Part shown: piece after piece, positions 1-8,533 of the stretch
Position numbering within the stretch: position 1 is the stretch's first letter
Layout: every line of letters begins with the position of its first letter
Source: Gaoshiqia sp050178015
GTDB taxonomy: Bacteria > Bacteroidota > Bacteroidia > Bacteroidales > Prolixibacteraceae
DNA length: 64,000 bases
Direction of reading: 5' to 3'
Assembly (NCBI GenBank): GCA_050178015.1
Contig: JBFXGM010000010.1
Location: 1-64,000 of the forward strand
The notes under the pieces: model-generated
The model's database searches: none
The model's input: the letters and a program-made list of their open reading frames with translations, nothing else
What the model was told of the DNA's origin: nothing
Program-made: the position numbers and the translations under genes

Positions 1-1071
1 ACCAAGAACGGCGAAAACCCGAAAGAGTTTCAAATAGCCGATGATGTTTTTGGTAAAAAAATGAACAGTGGGAAGGAAGTAAACATTCGGGTTTACATTC
101 ATAACCTTCGCAAAAAACTGGAGGAATATTACCAGACAGAAGGAAAGGAAGATGAATTTAAGCTGAAATTGCCCAAAGGTGAATACCGGGTCCACTTCCA
201 GTATTCGCAGCTCAAGCTGGTGCAGAAAAAATTGCTCGTACAGGCCCCTACCCTATTAGCTATCAGCTTACTCGTACTGGCGATGTCAGTACTCACCGTT
301 TTTTATCTTCCGTATAGATCAACACTTCCCTTTTGGAAACCCTTTCTGAAAAAGGATTTTCCGGTGTTCCTGGTATTGGGCGATCACTACTTTTTCCGAA
401 GCCAGATCGCCACGGGCAAAATGAGTACGGTTCGCGACAACCACATCAACTCGGATGCCGACTACGAGCTGTTTTTGAAACAAAACCCCGAAAAGCTGGG
501 AGAAATGGACAAATCGGATATCACCTACATTAATAACCAGGCGCCGATTGGCTTGTTCTATTTCATGAACCTGTTGGGTGGCGGGAAAACCGAAAGTACA
601 ATGAATTACTCCTCGCGCGTCCGAATGGAAGATTTCCGCAACCATCACTTCATTTTTATCGGTTCGTTTAAAACCCTGCAATTTATGACCGCTACCACCG
701 AAAAAATGGGCATCCGTTACGACATTCAAAAAAGTGAGCTCGAATACCGCACGTCCGACTCCATTCTAACCTTCGATAACCACAGCGATGATTTCCTGAA
801 TTACGAATATGCCAGCGTGGCCAAATTCGTGACAAATGATGGCCGCCACATCTTGTTTTTTCTTTGCGATAACGATATTGGCAACATTGCCCTGGCCAAA
901 TATTTCACCGACAAAGAAACGCTGAAATCCTTTGAGAAAGCTTTAAAACCATTGGACAGCCAAAATTTCAAAGGCATTTTTGAAGTAAAAGGCCAAAAAC
1001 GCACCGATTTTGAGATCAAGCTCATCCGGATCGATCCGCTTCCGGGTACCATTTCGGAAATCTGGCCCTGA
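1..1071 (+). CDS. Membrane-anchored winged-helix regulator (5' partial)
   Basis: The reading frame is open from base 1, so the gene starts outside the window; the ATG at 61 is internal. The first ~70 visible residues have the pattern of an OmpR/CadC-like winged helix as found in large bacterial regulators, with the recognition-helix sequence VYIHNLRKKLEEYY followed by the wing LPKGEYRVHF. A single transmembrane helix follows (about residues 60-85 counted from the ATG at 61), and the last ~240 residues would lie in the periplasm. This resembles ToxR/CadC topology: cytoplasmic DNA binding plus an external sensor. I do not recognise the periplasmic domain. Targets are unknown and the neighbours give no clear clue. 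Confidence 0.75.
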   Translation, partial: TKNGENPKEFQIADDVFGKKMNSGKEVNIRVYIHNLRKKLEEYYQTEGKEDEFKLKLPKGEYRVHFQYSQLKLVQKKLLVQAPTLLAISLLVLAMSVLTVFYLPYRSTLPFWKPFLKKDFPVFLVLGDHYFFRSQIATGKMSTVRDNHINSDADYELFLKQNPEKLGEMDKSDITYINNQAPIGLFYFMNLLGGGKTESTMNYSSRVRMEDFRNHHFIFIGSFKTLQFMTATTEKMGIRYDIQKSELEYRTSDSILTFDNHSDDFLNYEYASVAKFVTNDGRHILFFLCDNDIGNIALAKYFTDKETLKSFEKALKPLDSQNFKGIFEVKGQKRTDFEIKLIRIDPLPGTISEIWP

Positions 1072-1140
1072 TGTCTGCTACAAAAAAGAGACTGTCCTCC
1101 CGGAAGTCTCTTCATGTAAATTATTTTAAAAACGATGCTA

Positions 1141-1557
1141 TTATTCCACCACGCGAATTTCGGTTGTCATCTCCATGGCATCGCGGTAAACCGCACTCAC
1201 CCCACAGTATTTTTCCTCAGATAATTTCACCGCTTTTTCCAACTTGTCCATAGGCAAATCTTTTCCTTTGAACTGGTAAATAACTTTCATTTTCGTATAT
1301 TTTTTTGGATGGTCTTCGGCCACGTCGCCTTCCACAATCACATGAAAACCTTCGGGTTCGATCTTCATCTTTTTCAGGATCATGATCACATCCATGCCTG
1401 TGCAGCCGGCCAAAGCGGTCAGCATTAACCTTTTGGGTCGCATCCCCAGGTCATCGCCACCCGAATCGGTTCCGGCATCAATCACCAGTTTATGACCGTC
1501 CATTTCGGTTTCGAAAGCCATATTTTGTTTCCATGCCAAATCAATCACGTGTTTCAT
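1141..1557 (-). CDS. OsmC/YhfA-family peroxiredoxin-like protein
   Basis: A 138-residue protein of normal length for the OsmC/Ohr superfamily. The two redox cysteines of the family are visible: C52 in the GCTGMDV motif at the start of the central helix and C118 in KYCGVSA. Family members reduce organic or hydroperoxide substrates through this thiol pair; the overall pattern is closer to the YhfA/OsmC branch than to Ohr. It is cytosolic and transcribed away from the Crp/Fnr gene, with a 162-bp AT-rich spacer between the two starts that must hold both promoters. Substrate is not deducible. Confidence 0.85.
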   Translation of the reverse strand: MKHVIDLAWKQNMAFETEMDGHKLVIDAGTDSGGDDLGMRPKRLMLTALAGCTGMDVIMILKKMKIEPEGFHVIVEGDVAEDHPKKYTKMKVIYQFKGKDLPMDKLEKAVKLSEEKYCGVSAVYRDAMEMTTEIRVVE

Positions 1558-1719
1558 AACAAACTATTTTTAATCGGTTACTGATACATTTTCATTTACT
1601 TTATTTCTGAACAAACACATCAAAATATCTAAATAATTGGTTTTACAAAAATAATTGTTCATTGTATATTTAAGTTTAAATTTACGCTTAATTTATTAAT
1701 TCTTAACAACAAGGGGTAG

Positions 1720-2421
1720 ATGAGAAGTTCAATAAAAAGGCCGACGGAAGAAGAATGTGATCTGTCTGGATTTCAACTATTCAAGAAACTAACTGGCCAG
1801 GAATTTGCCCAGCTGAATTATGATAAAACATGTTCCTTATATAAAAAAGGGAGCATCATTTACCGGGAAGGAAGCCGGCTGACGGGCTTTTACTGCGTTA
1901 CCAGAGGTGTCCTGAAGATTTTTAAAACCGGTATTGACGGTAAGGAACAAATTATCAAGTTTGCAAAAAAAGGCGATATTGTTGCTTACCGCTCGTTGTT
2001 GAGCCAGGAATTGGCCTGCACCACCTCCAAAGTGATCGAGGAAGCTGTGCTGTGCCATATCCCCTATCAAACGTTGTTGTTCCTGATTCAAAACAATTGG
2101 GAATTTTCGCACCACATGCTGCAAATTGTTTGCAAAGAATTGCGCGAGGCAAACGATTACATTACCGACATTGCCCAAAAAACCGTACGCGAACGTTTGG
2201 CCGAGGTGCTACTACTGCTGAAAGAAAGTTTTGAGCTCGATAACGCCAATACACTGCAAATTTCGCTGACCCGCGAAGAACTGGCCAACATTGTTGGTAC
2301 AGCCACGGAAAGCGTGATCCGCCTGCTCTCAGAATTTAAACAAGATAAGCTGATTGAACTTCAGGGACGAAAGATAAAGCTCCTGAATATTCACGCTTTG
2401 ACAAAAGTTGCCAATCTGTAA
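1720..2421 (+). CDS. Crp/Fnr-family transcriptional regulator
   Basis: A 233-residue regulator with an N-terminal cyclic-nucleotide-binding-type beta roll (about residues 18-130, including GSIIYREGSRLTGFYCVTRGVLKIF) and a C-terminal Crp-type helix-turn-helix (about 165-225, TREELANIVGTATESVIRLLSEF). It lacks the spaced N-terminal cysteine cluster of oxygen-sensing Fnr, so a 4Fe-4S cluster is unlikely; the effector is unknown. The N-terminal extension CDLSGFQLFKKLTGQEF resembles Bacteroidota Crp/Fnr proteins tied to stress or anaerobic responses. It is monocistronic, ending in a strong hairpin. Divergent pairing with the OsmC gene makes that gene a candidate target (inference). Confidence 0.85.
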   Translation: MRSSIKRPTEEECDLSGFQLFKKLTGQEFAQLNYDKTCSLYKKGSIIYREGSRLTGFYCVTRGVLKIFKTGIDGKEQIIKFAKKGDIVAYRSLLSQELACTTSKVIEEAVLCHIPYQTLLFLIQNNWEFSHHMLQIVCKELREANDYITDIAQKTVRERLAEVLLLLKESFELDNANTLQISLTREELANIVGTATESVIRLLSEFKQDKLIELQGRKIKLLNIHALTKVANL

Positions 2422-2424
2422 GAG

Positions 2425-2455
2425 AAAACCCGCTAAAAAGCGGGTTTTATTTTTG
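2425..2455 (+). terminator. Intrinsic terminator after Crp/Fnr gene (bidirectional)
   Basis: A perfect 10-bp inverted repeat (AAAACCCGCT / AGCGGGTTTT) with an AAAA loop is followed by ATTTTTG. The A-tract on the other side lets it also serve the minus-strand envC-like operon that ends at 2503. Confidence 0.9.
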
Positions 2456-2502
2456 TTGAAAATAGCTGTACAACAAGATTCAAACGTCCGTTACAAAAAG
2501 AG

Positions 2503-3687
2503 TTAGTGCGTGATCCAATCCTCCGGGTTTAGCTTCTGGCTTTCCTTCCACACCTGAAATTTCAGCACCGTTTTGTTGCCATCGGATTCATCGGTAAAAA
2601 CAGAGCCGATTTCCTGCTTTATTTCAACTTTTTGCCCGGCCATGACAAATACCTCCTTCAGGTTGGAATAAACGCTCAAAAAGCTTCCATGTCGGATAAT
2701 AACGGCCATATTCCCGCCGGAAATAGCAAACACACGGCTCACCTCGCCTCCAAATACAGCACGGGCTGGGGTGCCCTTCCGGGTGCTGATGTCAATGCCA
2801 TTGTTTTTTACCTGGATTTGTTTCAAAACCGGGTGGGCATGTACGCCAAAACGTCCGGTTATAACACCCCGCTCCACCGGCCAGGGAATGCGCCCCTTGT
2901 TTTTTTCAAAATCGGCGGCAACCAGTTGCTGTTCCGGGGTCAGCTCAAATTCGCCTTTGGCCTGCATTTTCCGGGCTTCTTCCTCCAGCATCCGCTGTAT
3001 GGCCCGGTTCAGTTCTTCCTGTTCTTTTTCCTGCTCACGCAACTTCTTCCGCAAATCCTGCTGTTTCTGCTTCAGCGAAGACAAGTACTGATCCTGCTCG
3101 CTCTTTTCTTTTTCCAGCAATTGGGTCTCTTCCCTTTTTCCCACCAGCAGGCTCGCCTTTTGCTGCCGCTGCTTCTCCAACGAACTTATTTTTTGATCAA
3201 TCAACCCACTTAGCGAAGTGATAATTTCGGCCTGTGTTTTTCGGTATTTGGCATATTGCCGCAAATACAAAAACCGCTTGTAAGCCTGGTTCAGGTTATC
3301 GGCCGAAAGCAAAAATAGCAGTACATCGTAGCTGTTTTTGTTCTTTTGTGCAAATCGTACCATCGATGCATATTCTCTCTTCAGCTCATCCAAATCGGAT
3401 TGGAGCATGTCCACCACCTCCGTATTTTCGGCGATGTAACGATCAATGATATTCAACTCTGCGTTGATATTCCCGATAAAATCGTTCCGGGTTTGGATTT
3501 GGCTGTTGATCAGTCGGAGCTTGTTGAGTGAGGCTTTTTCGTGCTTACGGGCTTCTTCCAGCAACGAAGATGTATATTTCAGGGCATGTTCAGCATCGGT
3601 TTTCTTTTTGCGCAAATCCGTCAGCGACTGGCCCTGGGCCGACCACAGCGCTAAAACTAAAACAAAACCGAAAACCAGTCGTTTCAT
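2503..3687 (-). CDS. EnvC-like murein hydrolase activator, degenerate LytM/M23 domain
   Basis: A 394-residue exported protein: signal peptide (cut after about residue 19), a long coiled coil (about 20-255, rich in K/E/Q heptads), then a C-terminal LytM/M23 fold (about 270-390). The zinc-binding positions of active M23 peptidases are replaced: NNGID where H-x3-D is expected, YSNL where YxHL is expected, and FQVW where HxH is expected. This matches E. coli EnvC, which has no hydrolase activity but activates cell-wall amidases at the division site. It is last in the dut-TPR-DUF4292-envC operon, 12 nt after the DUF4292 gene, and shares its terminator region. Confidence 0.85.
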   Translation of the reverse strand: MKRLVFGFVLVLALWSAQGQSLTDLRKKKTDAEHALKYTSSLLEEARKHEKASLNKLRLINSQIQTRNDFIGNINAELNIIDRYIAENTEVVDMLQSDLDELKREYASMVRFAQKNKNSYDVLLFLLSADNLNQAYKRFLYLRQYAKYRKTQAEIITSLSGLIDQKISSLEKQRQQKASLLVGKREETQLLEKEKSEQDQYLSSLKQKQQDLRKKLREQEKEQEELNRAIQRMLEEEARKMQAKGEFELTPEQQLVAADFEKNKGRIPWPVERGVITGRFGVHAHPVLKQIQVKNNGIDISTRKGTPARAVFGGEVSRVFAISGGNMAVIIRHGSFLSVYSNLKEVFVMAGQKVEIKQEIGSVFTDESDGNKTVLKFQVWKESQKLNPEDWITH

Positions 3688-3699
3688 GTCATTCTCTGG

Positions 3700-4575
3700 C
3701 TAATTCACCCGTTTGTACTTTTCCGGAATATTGAAATTGATATCCGGATCATTTTCAGTCGAAAATTTACTGAGTTTCAATTTCATTTTCAAATCATTTT
3801 CCGGGCTTATAAAGTGAACATCAATACTACCCGGGTACAATTGTTTTTCAACGGGCACAAAATTATCGAAATCAACTTGTACTTTCCGACTATTAAGGGG
3901 ATCGTCGAGAATGATTTTTCTCACTTTAAACATTTTGGGATCAACGTACAAATACTGAACGACAAAGTCTTCCTCATCCAATTTTTTCAGGTACCGATCA
4001 ATTTTTTCCTCTTTTCCTTTGCGCTGAATTTTTCCCAATTTCCGGTTTTTCAGCGATTGCAGCACATACATGCCCGAATCAGTATAGGAAACAAATTCGC
4101 GGAAATCATTGTCCTTCGGGTCGTCGCGGTACGAAAACACATCGTTGGTAATGATCGACTGGACCACATCAAAATCGATATCGGCGCTGATAAATTTTTC
4201 CAAAAAAGCATAATCTCCCAGAAAATAATTCTTTTCCAAAAAGTTGACCATTTTCACACTGTCAGGGCTCAGCAGCATACGCGCCACCGGGATATTCATT
4301 TTACTGACGGTCATGAAAATGTAATTATCCTGCTCCCATTTCAAACTGGCCCGAAAGGATGTTTTATTGTCAGGCGTTTCATATTGACAGGCAATCCGCT
4401 TGATATCCAGGCTGCTGTAATCAAAAGCATTCTCCTCGATACTACGGATCAGTTTGTTCGAACTCAACGGCCGCAGTTTTTCAACCGTCAGGGTTTTGGG
4501 CGCCCGGCACGAGGCCATGGCCAGCAAAAACAACCCAACAAGCCACAGGCTATTTTTAAAAGATCTTTTTTTCAA
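3700..4575 (-). CDS. DUF4292 lipoprotein
   Basis: A 291-residue protein with a lipoprotein signal (lipobox cysteine C23 in MASCRA). The rest is beta-rich and matches the Bacteroidota DUF4292 family, which resembles the outer-membrane lipoprotein carrier folds of LolA/LolB type (structural inference). It lies between the TPR lipoprotein (2 nt gap) and the EnvC-like activator (12 nt gap), an arrangement I recognise from other Bacteroidota, so a role in envelope or outer-membrane assembly is plausible. No catalytic motif is visible. Confidence 0.8.
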   Translation of the reverse strand: MKKRSFKNSLWLVGLFLLAMASCRAPKTLTVEKLRPLSSNKLIRSIEENAFDYSSLDIKRIACQYETPDNKTSFRASLKWEQDNYIFMTVSKMNIPVARMLLSPDSVKMVNFLEKNYFLGDYAFLEKFISADIDFDVVQSIITNDVFSYRDDPKDNDFREFVSYTDSGMYVLQSLKNRKLGKIQRKGKEEKIDRYLKKLDEEDFVVQYLYVDPKMFKVRKIILDDPLNSRKVQVDFDNFVPVEKQLYPGSIDVHFISPENDLKMKLKLSKFSTENDPDINFNIPEKYKRVN

Positions 4576-4577
4576 GG

Positions 4578-6335
4578 CTATTCGTTACTTTCAATAAAGC
4601 GTGATTCTTTCACTTTTTGTTCCAGCACAGCTGAACCATCTCCCAGTTTCAAAGCTTTTTCCCAGTTTGTCAGGGCCTTTTCCTTATCGCCCAGCATGTA
4701 CAGAATGTCGCCGTAATGTTCAACCAGCACAGCATTTTCGTCGCCTCCGTTCTCCAAAGCCGTCTCGATGTAAAATTTGGCCAAACTATAGTCTTTTCGC
4801 TTAAAAAGCACCCAGGCGTGGGTATCCAAATACGTGGGATTGTTGGGATTAGCCTGCACCACACGATTGCTCAGGCGCTCGGCTTTGTCCAGGTCTTCCC
4901 CGCGCAACGACAGATAGTAGGCATAATTGTTCAGTGCCATAAAATTGTCGGGGTCCAGCTTGATTACTTCGTCAAATGCTTTGAAAGCCTGTTCTACCTG
5001 GTTCAGTTTATAATACGCTTCGGCCCGGTAAATTTCGAATTGAATTTTCAACATCGAATTATCCAGAATGTAAGGTTCTCCTTCCTCCATCACAGTCAAG
5101 GCTTCCTCATATTTTTGCAGTTGAAGGGCCGCAACGGCATTCAGGGCATACGACACGGCCTGGTTCGGAAAAAGTTCAATCGCCTGCTTGCTGTCGGTAA
5201 ACAAGGTCTCAAAATCATGCAAATCGTTGCTCAGGAACATCAGTTGCTGCCAGATCACAAAACTACTGGGATCGGTTTCCAAATATTTGCGCAAATAATC
5301 GCGCGCATCCACCAGCTTATTTTGCCGGATAAAATAGTCGGCATAAATCGTAAACATTCGGTTATCATCGGGGTACTCCTCAAACAGGATGTCCAGCATT
5401 TCCGAAATTTGCGCATCAGTCCAATCCGAATTTTCCGGATCAGCTGTTTGCATCATGTAATACTGAATCTTGGTTTCGGCATCCAATTCCTCATTTTTAA
5501 AGGCCAGTTTAATATGCGCAAAAGCCTGGCTAAAATCGCCCTCTGCCTGATAATAACCGGCCAGCGAAAAGTGTACAAATCCATTATCCGGGGCAATTTC
5601 CAGGATTTTATTGAAATACTTCAGCGTATTTTCTTTATCGCCCTGCGACTGGTACAATTCCGCCAGTAACCCGTAATATTGAGGTTCTTCCGGATTTGAT
5701 TCAATCAGGCGGTGTATTTCTTCAAAGGCTTTTTCGGGTTTTCCCCAATCCATGTACAATTGTTGTTTGGCCACCGAAAGCTGGTCGCTCAACCCAATTT
5801 CCTTTTCCAACTGATTGTAGGCTTCGATAGCGTCCTGATACTTTTCGGCCATGCCCAGCAAAACCGCTTTGGAATATAAAAATTCCAGATTTTCGGGCTC
5901 CAGCTTGCACAACTTCTCATAAATGGCAGCAGCCTCGGTAAATTGTTTGCGCTGCTGGTAAACCTGTGCCAGCAACAATTTGTACCATTTATTTGAATCA
6001 TCGATGGATGTGGCCTTTTCCAGCAACAGGGTGGCGCTGGTGAGGTCTTTATTGGCGTAATGAATGTTGGCCAATTCGTACATGGCCACCGCCGAACTGG
6101 GATCGATTTCGAGACAGCGTGAAAAAATGGAAGCGGCGTTGGACACATTGCCCAGCTTTTTCTGTTTCAGGCCTTCGATAAAAAGGTACTCAAATTCGTT
6201 TTGCTGATCTTCGGTAAGCAAGGTTTGCTGCATTGTTGGCTTTTCGACCGGCTTTTCTGCGATTGGTTTTGTTGTTCCGCACGAAGCCAGCACGAAAGCG
6301 GTCAGCAAAAAATATCCTGTTTTTCGTAAATTCAT
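4578..6335 (-). CDS. TPR-repeat lipoprotein
   Basis: A 585-residue protein with a lipoprotein signal (C19 in LASCGT) and many tetratricopeptide repeats from about residue 40 to the C terminus, for example GNVSNAASIFSRCLEIDPSS and QAFKAFDEVIKLDPDN. TPRs form a protein-binding superhelix; this one would face the periplasm, anchored in the membrane by its lipid. It lies 9 nt after dut and 2 nt before the DUF4292 gene, so all are probably translated from one message. The partner is unknown; scaffolding for envelope machinery fits the operon. Confidence 0.85.
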   Translation of the reverse strand: MNLRKTGYFLLTAFVLASCGTTKPIAEKPVEKPTMQQTLLTEDQQNEFEYLFIEGLKQKKLGNVSNAASIFSRCLEIDPSSAVAMYELANIHYANKDLTSATLLLEKATSIDDSNKWYKLLLAQVYQQRKQFTEAAAIYEKLCKLEPENLEFLYSKAVLLGMAEKYQDAIEAYNQLEKEIGLSDQLSVAKQQLYMDWGKPEKAFEEIHRLIESNPEEPQYYGLLAELYQSQGDKENTLKYFNKILEIAPDNGFVHFSLAGYYQAEGDFSQAFAHIKLAFKNEELDAETKIQYYMMQTADPENSDWTDAQISEMLDILFEEYPDDNRMFTIYADYFIRQNKLVDARDYLRKYLETDPSSFVIWQQLMFLSNDLHDFETLFTDSKQAIELFPNQAVSYALNAVAALQLQKYEEALTVMEEGEPYILDNSMLKIQFEIYRAEAYYKLNQVEQAFKAFDEVIKLDPDNFMALNNYAYYLSLRGEDLDKAERLSNRVVQANPNNPTYLDTHAWVLFKRKDYSLAKFYIETALENGGDENAVLVEHYGDILYMLGDKEKALTNWEKALKLGDGSAVLEQKVKESRFIESNE

Positions 6336-6344
6336 CCTGTTGTT

Positions 6345-6779
6345 TTAGTTTTTCCCGGTATGACCGAAACCTCCTGCGCCACGCTCTGTTTCTTCCAGAA
6401 TTTCAACATCTTGCCACGAAATGGTTTCATGTTTGGCAATCACCATTTGGCAAATTCGTTCGCCATGTTCAATGATAAAATCCACATTCGATAAGTTGAT
6501 CAGGATAACACCAATTTCGCCCCGGTAATCGGCATCGATGGTCCCCGGTGAATTCAGCACAGTAATCCCCTTTTTCAGGGCCAGGCCACTACGCGGCCGC
6601 ACCTGCGCCTCGTAACCCACAGGCAGCTCAATGAACAAGCCGGTTGGCACTAAAATACGTTCCAGCGGTTTTAACAGGATGGGTTCATCCAAATTTGCCC
6701 GTAAATCCATACCGGCTGAATGAGCCGTACTGTAAGCAGGCAGCGGGTTTCTTGACCGGTTGACTATTTTTACCTTCAT
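6345..6779 (-). CDS. dut: Deoxyuridine 5'-triphosphate nucleotidohydrolase (dUTPase)
   Basis: A 144-residue trimeric-type dUTPase hydrolysing dUTP to dUMP and pyrophosphate. All five family motifs are present: AGMDLRA (I), RPRSGLALK (II), GTIDADYRGEI (III), GERICQMVI (IV) and the C-terminal glycine-rich RGAGGFGHTG (V). I use the second in-frame ATG (MKVKIV) because family proteins start there and because a TAnnTTTG promoter element ends 19 nt upstream; an ATG five codons earlier is possible. First gene of the operon with the TPR, DUF4292 and EnvC-like genes. Confidence 0.95.
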   Translation of the reverse strand: MKVKIVNRSRNPLPAYSTAHSAGMDLRANLDEPILLKPLERILVPTGLFIELPVGYEAQVRPRSGLALKKGITVLNSPGTIDADYRGEIGVILINLSNVDFIIEHGERICQMVIAKHETISWQDVEILEETERGAGGFGHTGKN

Positions 6780-6798
6780 ATGCAGTTTTTTCAATCGG

Positions 6799-6806
6799 CA
6801 AAGATA
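6799..6806 (-). promoter_or_regulatory. Candidate -7 element for dut operon
   Basis: On the minus strand this reads TATCTTTG, a perfect match to the Bacteroidota -7 consensus TAnnTTTG, 19 nt before the dut ATG. It would drive the whole four-gene operon. Confidence 0.55.
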
Positions 6807-6854
6807 GGGAAATATCCGCTAGCCATTGCCTTTCATTCAATCAATTAACAATAT

Positions 6855-7991
6855 TTAAAACTCTTCCAGAAAGAGCAGCTGTTCCATAATCTTGTCGGAA
6901 ATAAACAGCCCTTCTGTAGTCAACGTGTAACAGCCATTGGCAAAAATCACATGCCCGCTACCCAAAAACGGTTGTATTTCCCTTTTAAAATGAAGCAGAA
7001 AAGATTCGCCAAAATGATCCGCCAGGTAATTTTCGGAAATGCCCCAGATAGTACGCAACGAAGTGATCATGAAATCGTTATACTGGTCCTGCGCGCTCAA
7101 TACCTCGTGCTCCCAATAAGGAAGGCCGAGTTCCAAGCCGATCAGGTATTTTTTCAGGCTGGAAACGTTCCAACGTCGGGTTTTTTGGTCAAACGAATGC
7201 GCCGACGGTCCGAAACCCAGGTAGCTCTTCCGCTCCCAATAGGCCTTGTTGTGGCGCGAATAAAGGCCATCCCGTGCAAAATTGGAAATTTCGTAATGCT
7301 CAAAACCCGCTTCTTCCAGCCTGTCTTTTAGTAATTTAAACTGATCAAAACTCAGCTGGTCGGGCAATTCCTTAATCTTCCCGCTTTTCAGGTAATCGAA
7401 AAATACGGTGCCTTCGTGATACGTCAAATGGTAAGCGGAAATATGCTGAACCTCCAACGAAATCGCCTTCTCAACGTTCTGTTTCCATTGCTCCAGCGTT
7501 TGGTTCGGAAGACCGTAAATCAAATCGATGCTGATATTGCTGAAACCGGCTTCCTGCGCTGCTTTTACCGAATTAACGGCTTGTTGCCCGTTGTGGCGGC
7601 GGTTCATGCTTTTCAGGTCGCTGTCGGCAAAGGATTGTGTGCCGATACTCAGGCGGTTCACCTGGGTTTCCTTCAACTCATTCAGGAACGTTCCGGTCAG
7701 GTCGTCGGGGTTCGCTTCGAGGGTAATTTCGCAGTCATCGGCTAACTGAAAACGGCTGGAAATAAGGTTAAGAATATCTCTAATTTCACTGATTTTCAAT
7801 ACGGAAGGTGTTCCTCCGCCAAAATAAATACTGCTGATCCTCTCCTGCCCTAATTCATCCGTACGCTGGATGATTTCTTTTTTCAAGGCGGACAGAAAAT
7901 CACCCCGCGCGCCAAAATCGGTAGATTTATAAAAATCGCAGTAATGACATTTGGTTTTGCAAAATGGGATATGAATATAAATCCCGGCCAT
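6855..7991 (-). CDS. hemW: HemW-type radical SAM protein (heme chaperone)
   Basis: A 378-residue radical SAM protein with the cluster motif C11-x3-C15-x2-C18 near the N terminus (PFCKTKCHYCDF), followed by GGGTPS, the glycine-rich SAM-binding segment, and a HemN C-terminal-type domain. Length and start (MAGIYIHIPFC) fit HemW, historically annotated as oxygen-independent coproporphyrinogen III oxidase; the N-terminal extension that true HemN uses is absent. The likely role is binding heme and delivering it to respiratory proteins. Transcribed separately from the flanking genes. Confidence 0.9.
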   Translation of the reverse strand: MAGIYIHIPFCKTKCHYCDFYKSTDFGARGDFLSALKKEIIQRTDELGQERISSIYFGGGTPSVLKISEIRDILNLISSRFQLADDCEITLEANPDDLTGTFLNELKETQVNRLSIGTQSFADSDLKSMNRRHNGQQAVNSVKAAQEAGFSNISIDLIYGLPNQTLEQWKQNVEKAISLEVQHISAYHLTYHEGTVFFDYLKSGKIKELPDQLSFDQFKLLKDRLEEAGFEHYEISNFARDGLYSRHNKAYWERKSYLGFGPSAHSFDQKTRRWNVSSLKKYLIGLELGLPYWEHEVLSAQDQYNDFMITSLRTIWGISENYLADHFGESFLLHFKREIQPFLGSGHVIFANGCYTLTTEGLFISDKIMEQLLFLEEF

Positions 7992-8086
7992 AGCATGGTA
8001 TTAAGTGAAATATTCGAAAATAATTGTTCCGGGAAATCGTTTCAACCTGAAAATCAGCAAAACCGTTCAACCTCAAAACCAATGAA

Positions 8087-8530
8087 TTAAAGTTTGATCA
8101 GTTCTTCGTGCCCTTTCATGTCGCCAATGATTTTGGCGATGGAGGTTTGCGAATAAAACTCCATCAGCTCATTGCGCACCTCGCTGAAACGGCCATGAAC
8201 GGCACAAGGTTTACCATTTGCATGATTTGTGGAACAGGGTTCCAGGCTGATCAGGCAATTTTTGAAAAAATCCTCGCCATCGATGGTTTTAACGATATCG
8301 TACAACGAAATTTCCTCGGCCGGTTTGCCCAGTCCAAATCCCCCGTTTGGCCCCTTGGTAGAGGATAAAATTTTCTGCTTCACCAGGTTTTGCAGGATTT
8401 TTCCCAAAAAAGGCGTTGGAATGTCCAGATCGCCGGCAATTTTTTTGATGCCGATTTTTTCCCCGTTTTCACTGAATTTTCCGAGATAAATTAAAGCACG
8501 AATAGCGTATTTACAGGTATTTGAAAGCAT
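8087..8530 (-). CDS. Rrf2-family transcriptional regulator, probable Fe-S sensor
   Basis: A 147-residue Rrf2 protein: N-terminal winged helix (about 1-80, with IKKIAGDLDIPTPFLGKILQNLVK as the HTH) and a cysteine-bearing loop C92-x6-C99-x9-C109, the position where IscR, NsrR and RirA bind an iron-sulfur cluster. The start lies 3 nt after the stop of the lutB-like gene, so both are co-transcribed and the regulator may control the cluster. Which signal (iron, NO, oxygen or redox) is sensed cannot be told from sequence. Confidence 0.85.
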   Translation of the reverse strand: MLSNTCKYAIRALIYLGKFSENGEKIGIKKIAGDLDIPTPFLGKILQNLVKQKILSSTKGPNGGFGLGKPAEEISLYDIVKTIDGEDFFKNCLISLEPCSTNHANGKPCAVHGRFSEVRNELMEFYSQTSIAKIIGDMKGHEELIKL

Positions 8531-8533
8531 AGT

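Noticed and set aside
2632..3213. Long plus-strand open frame opposite the EnvC-like gene
   Set aside because: It is an antisense shadow of a coiled-coil gene; the minus-strand protein has a signal peptide and recognisable domains.
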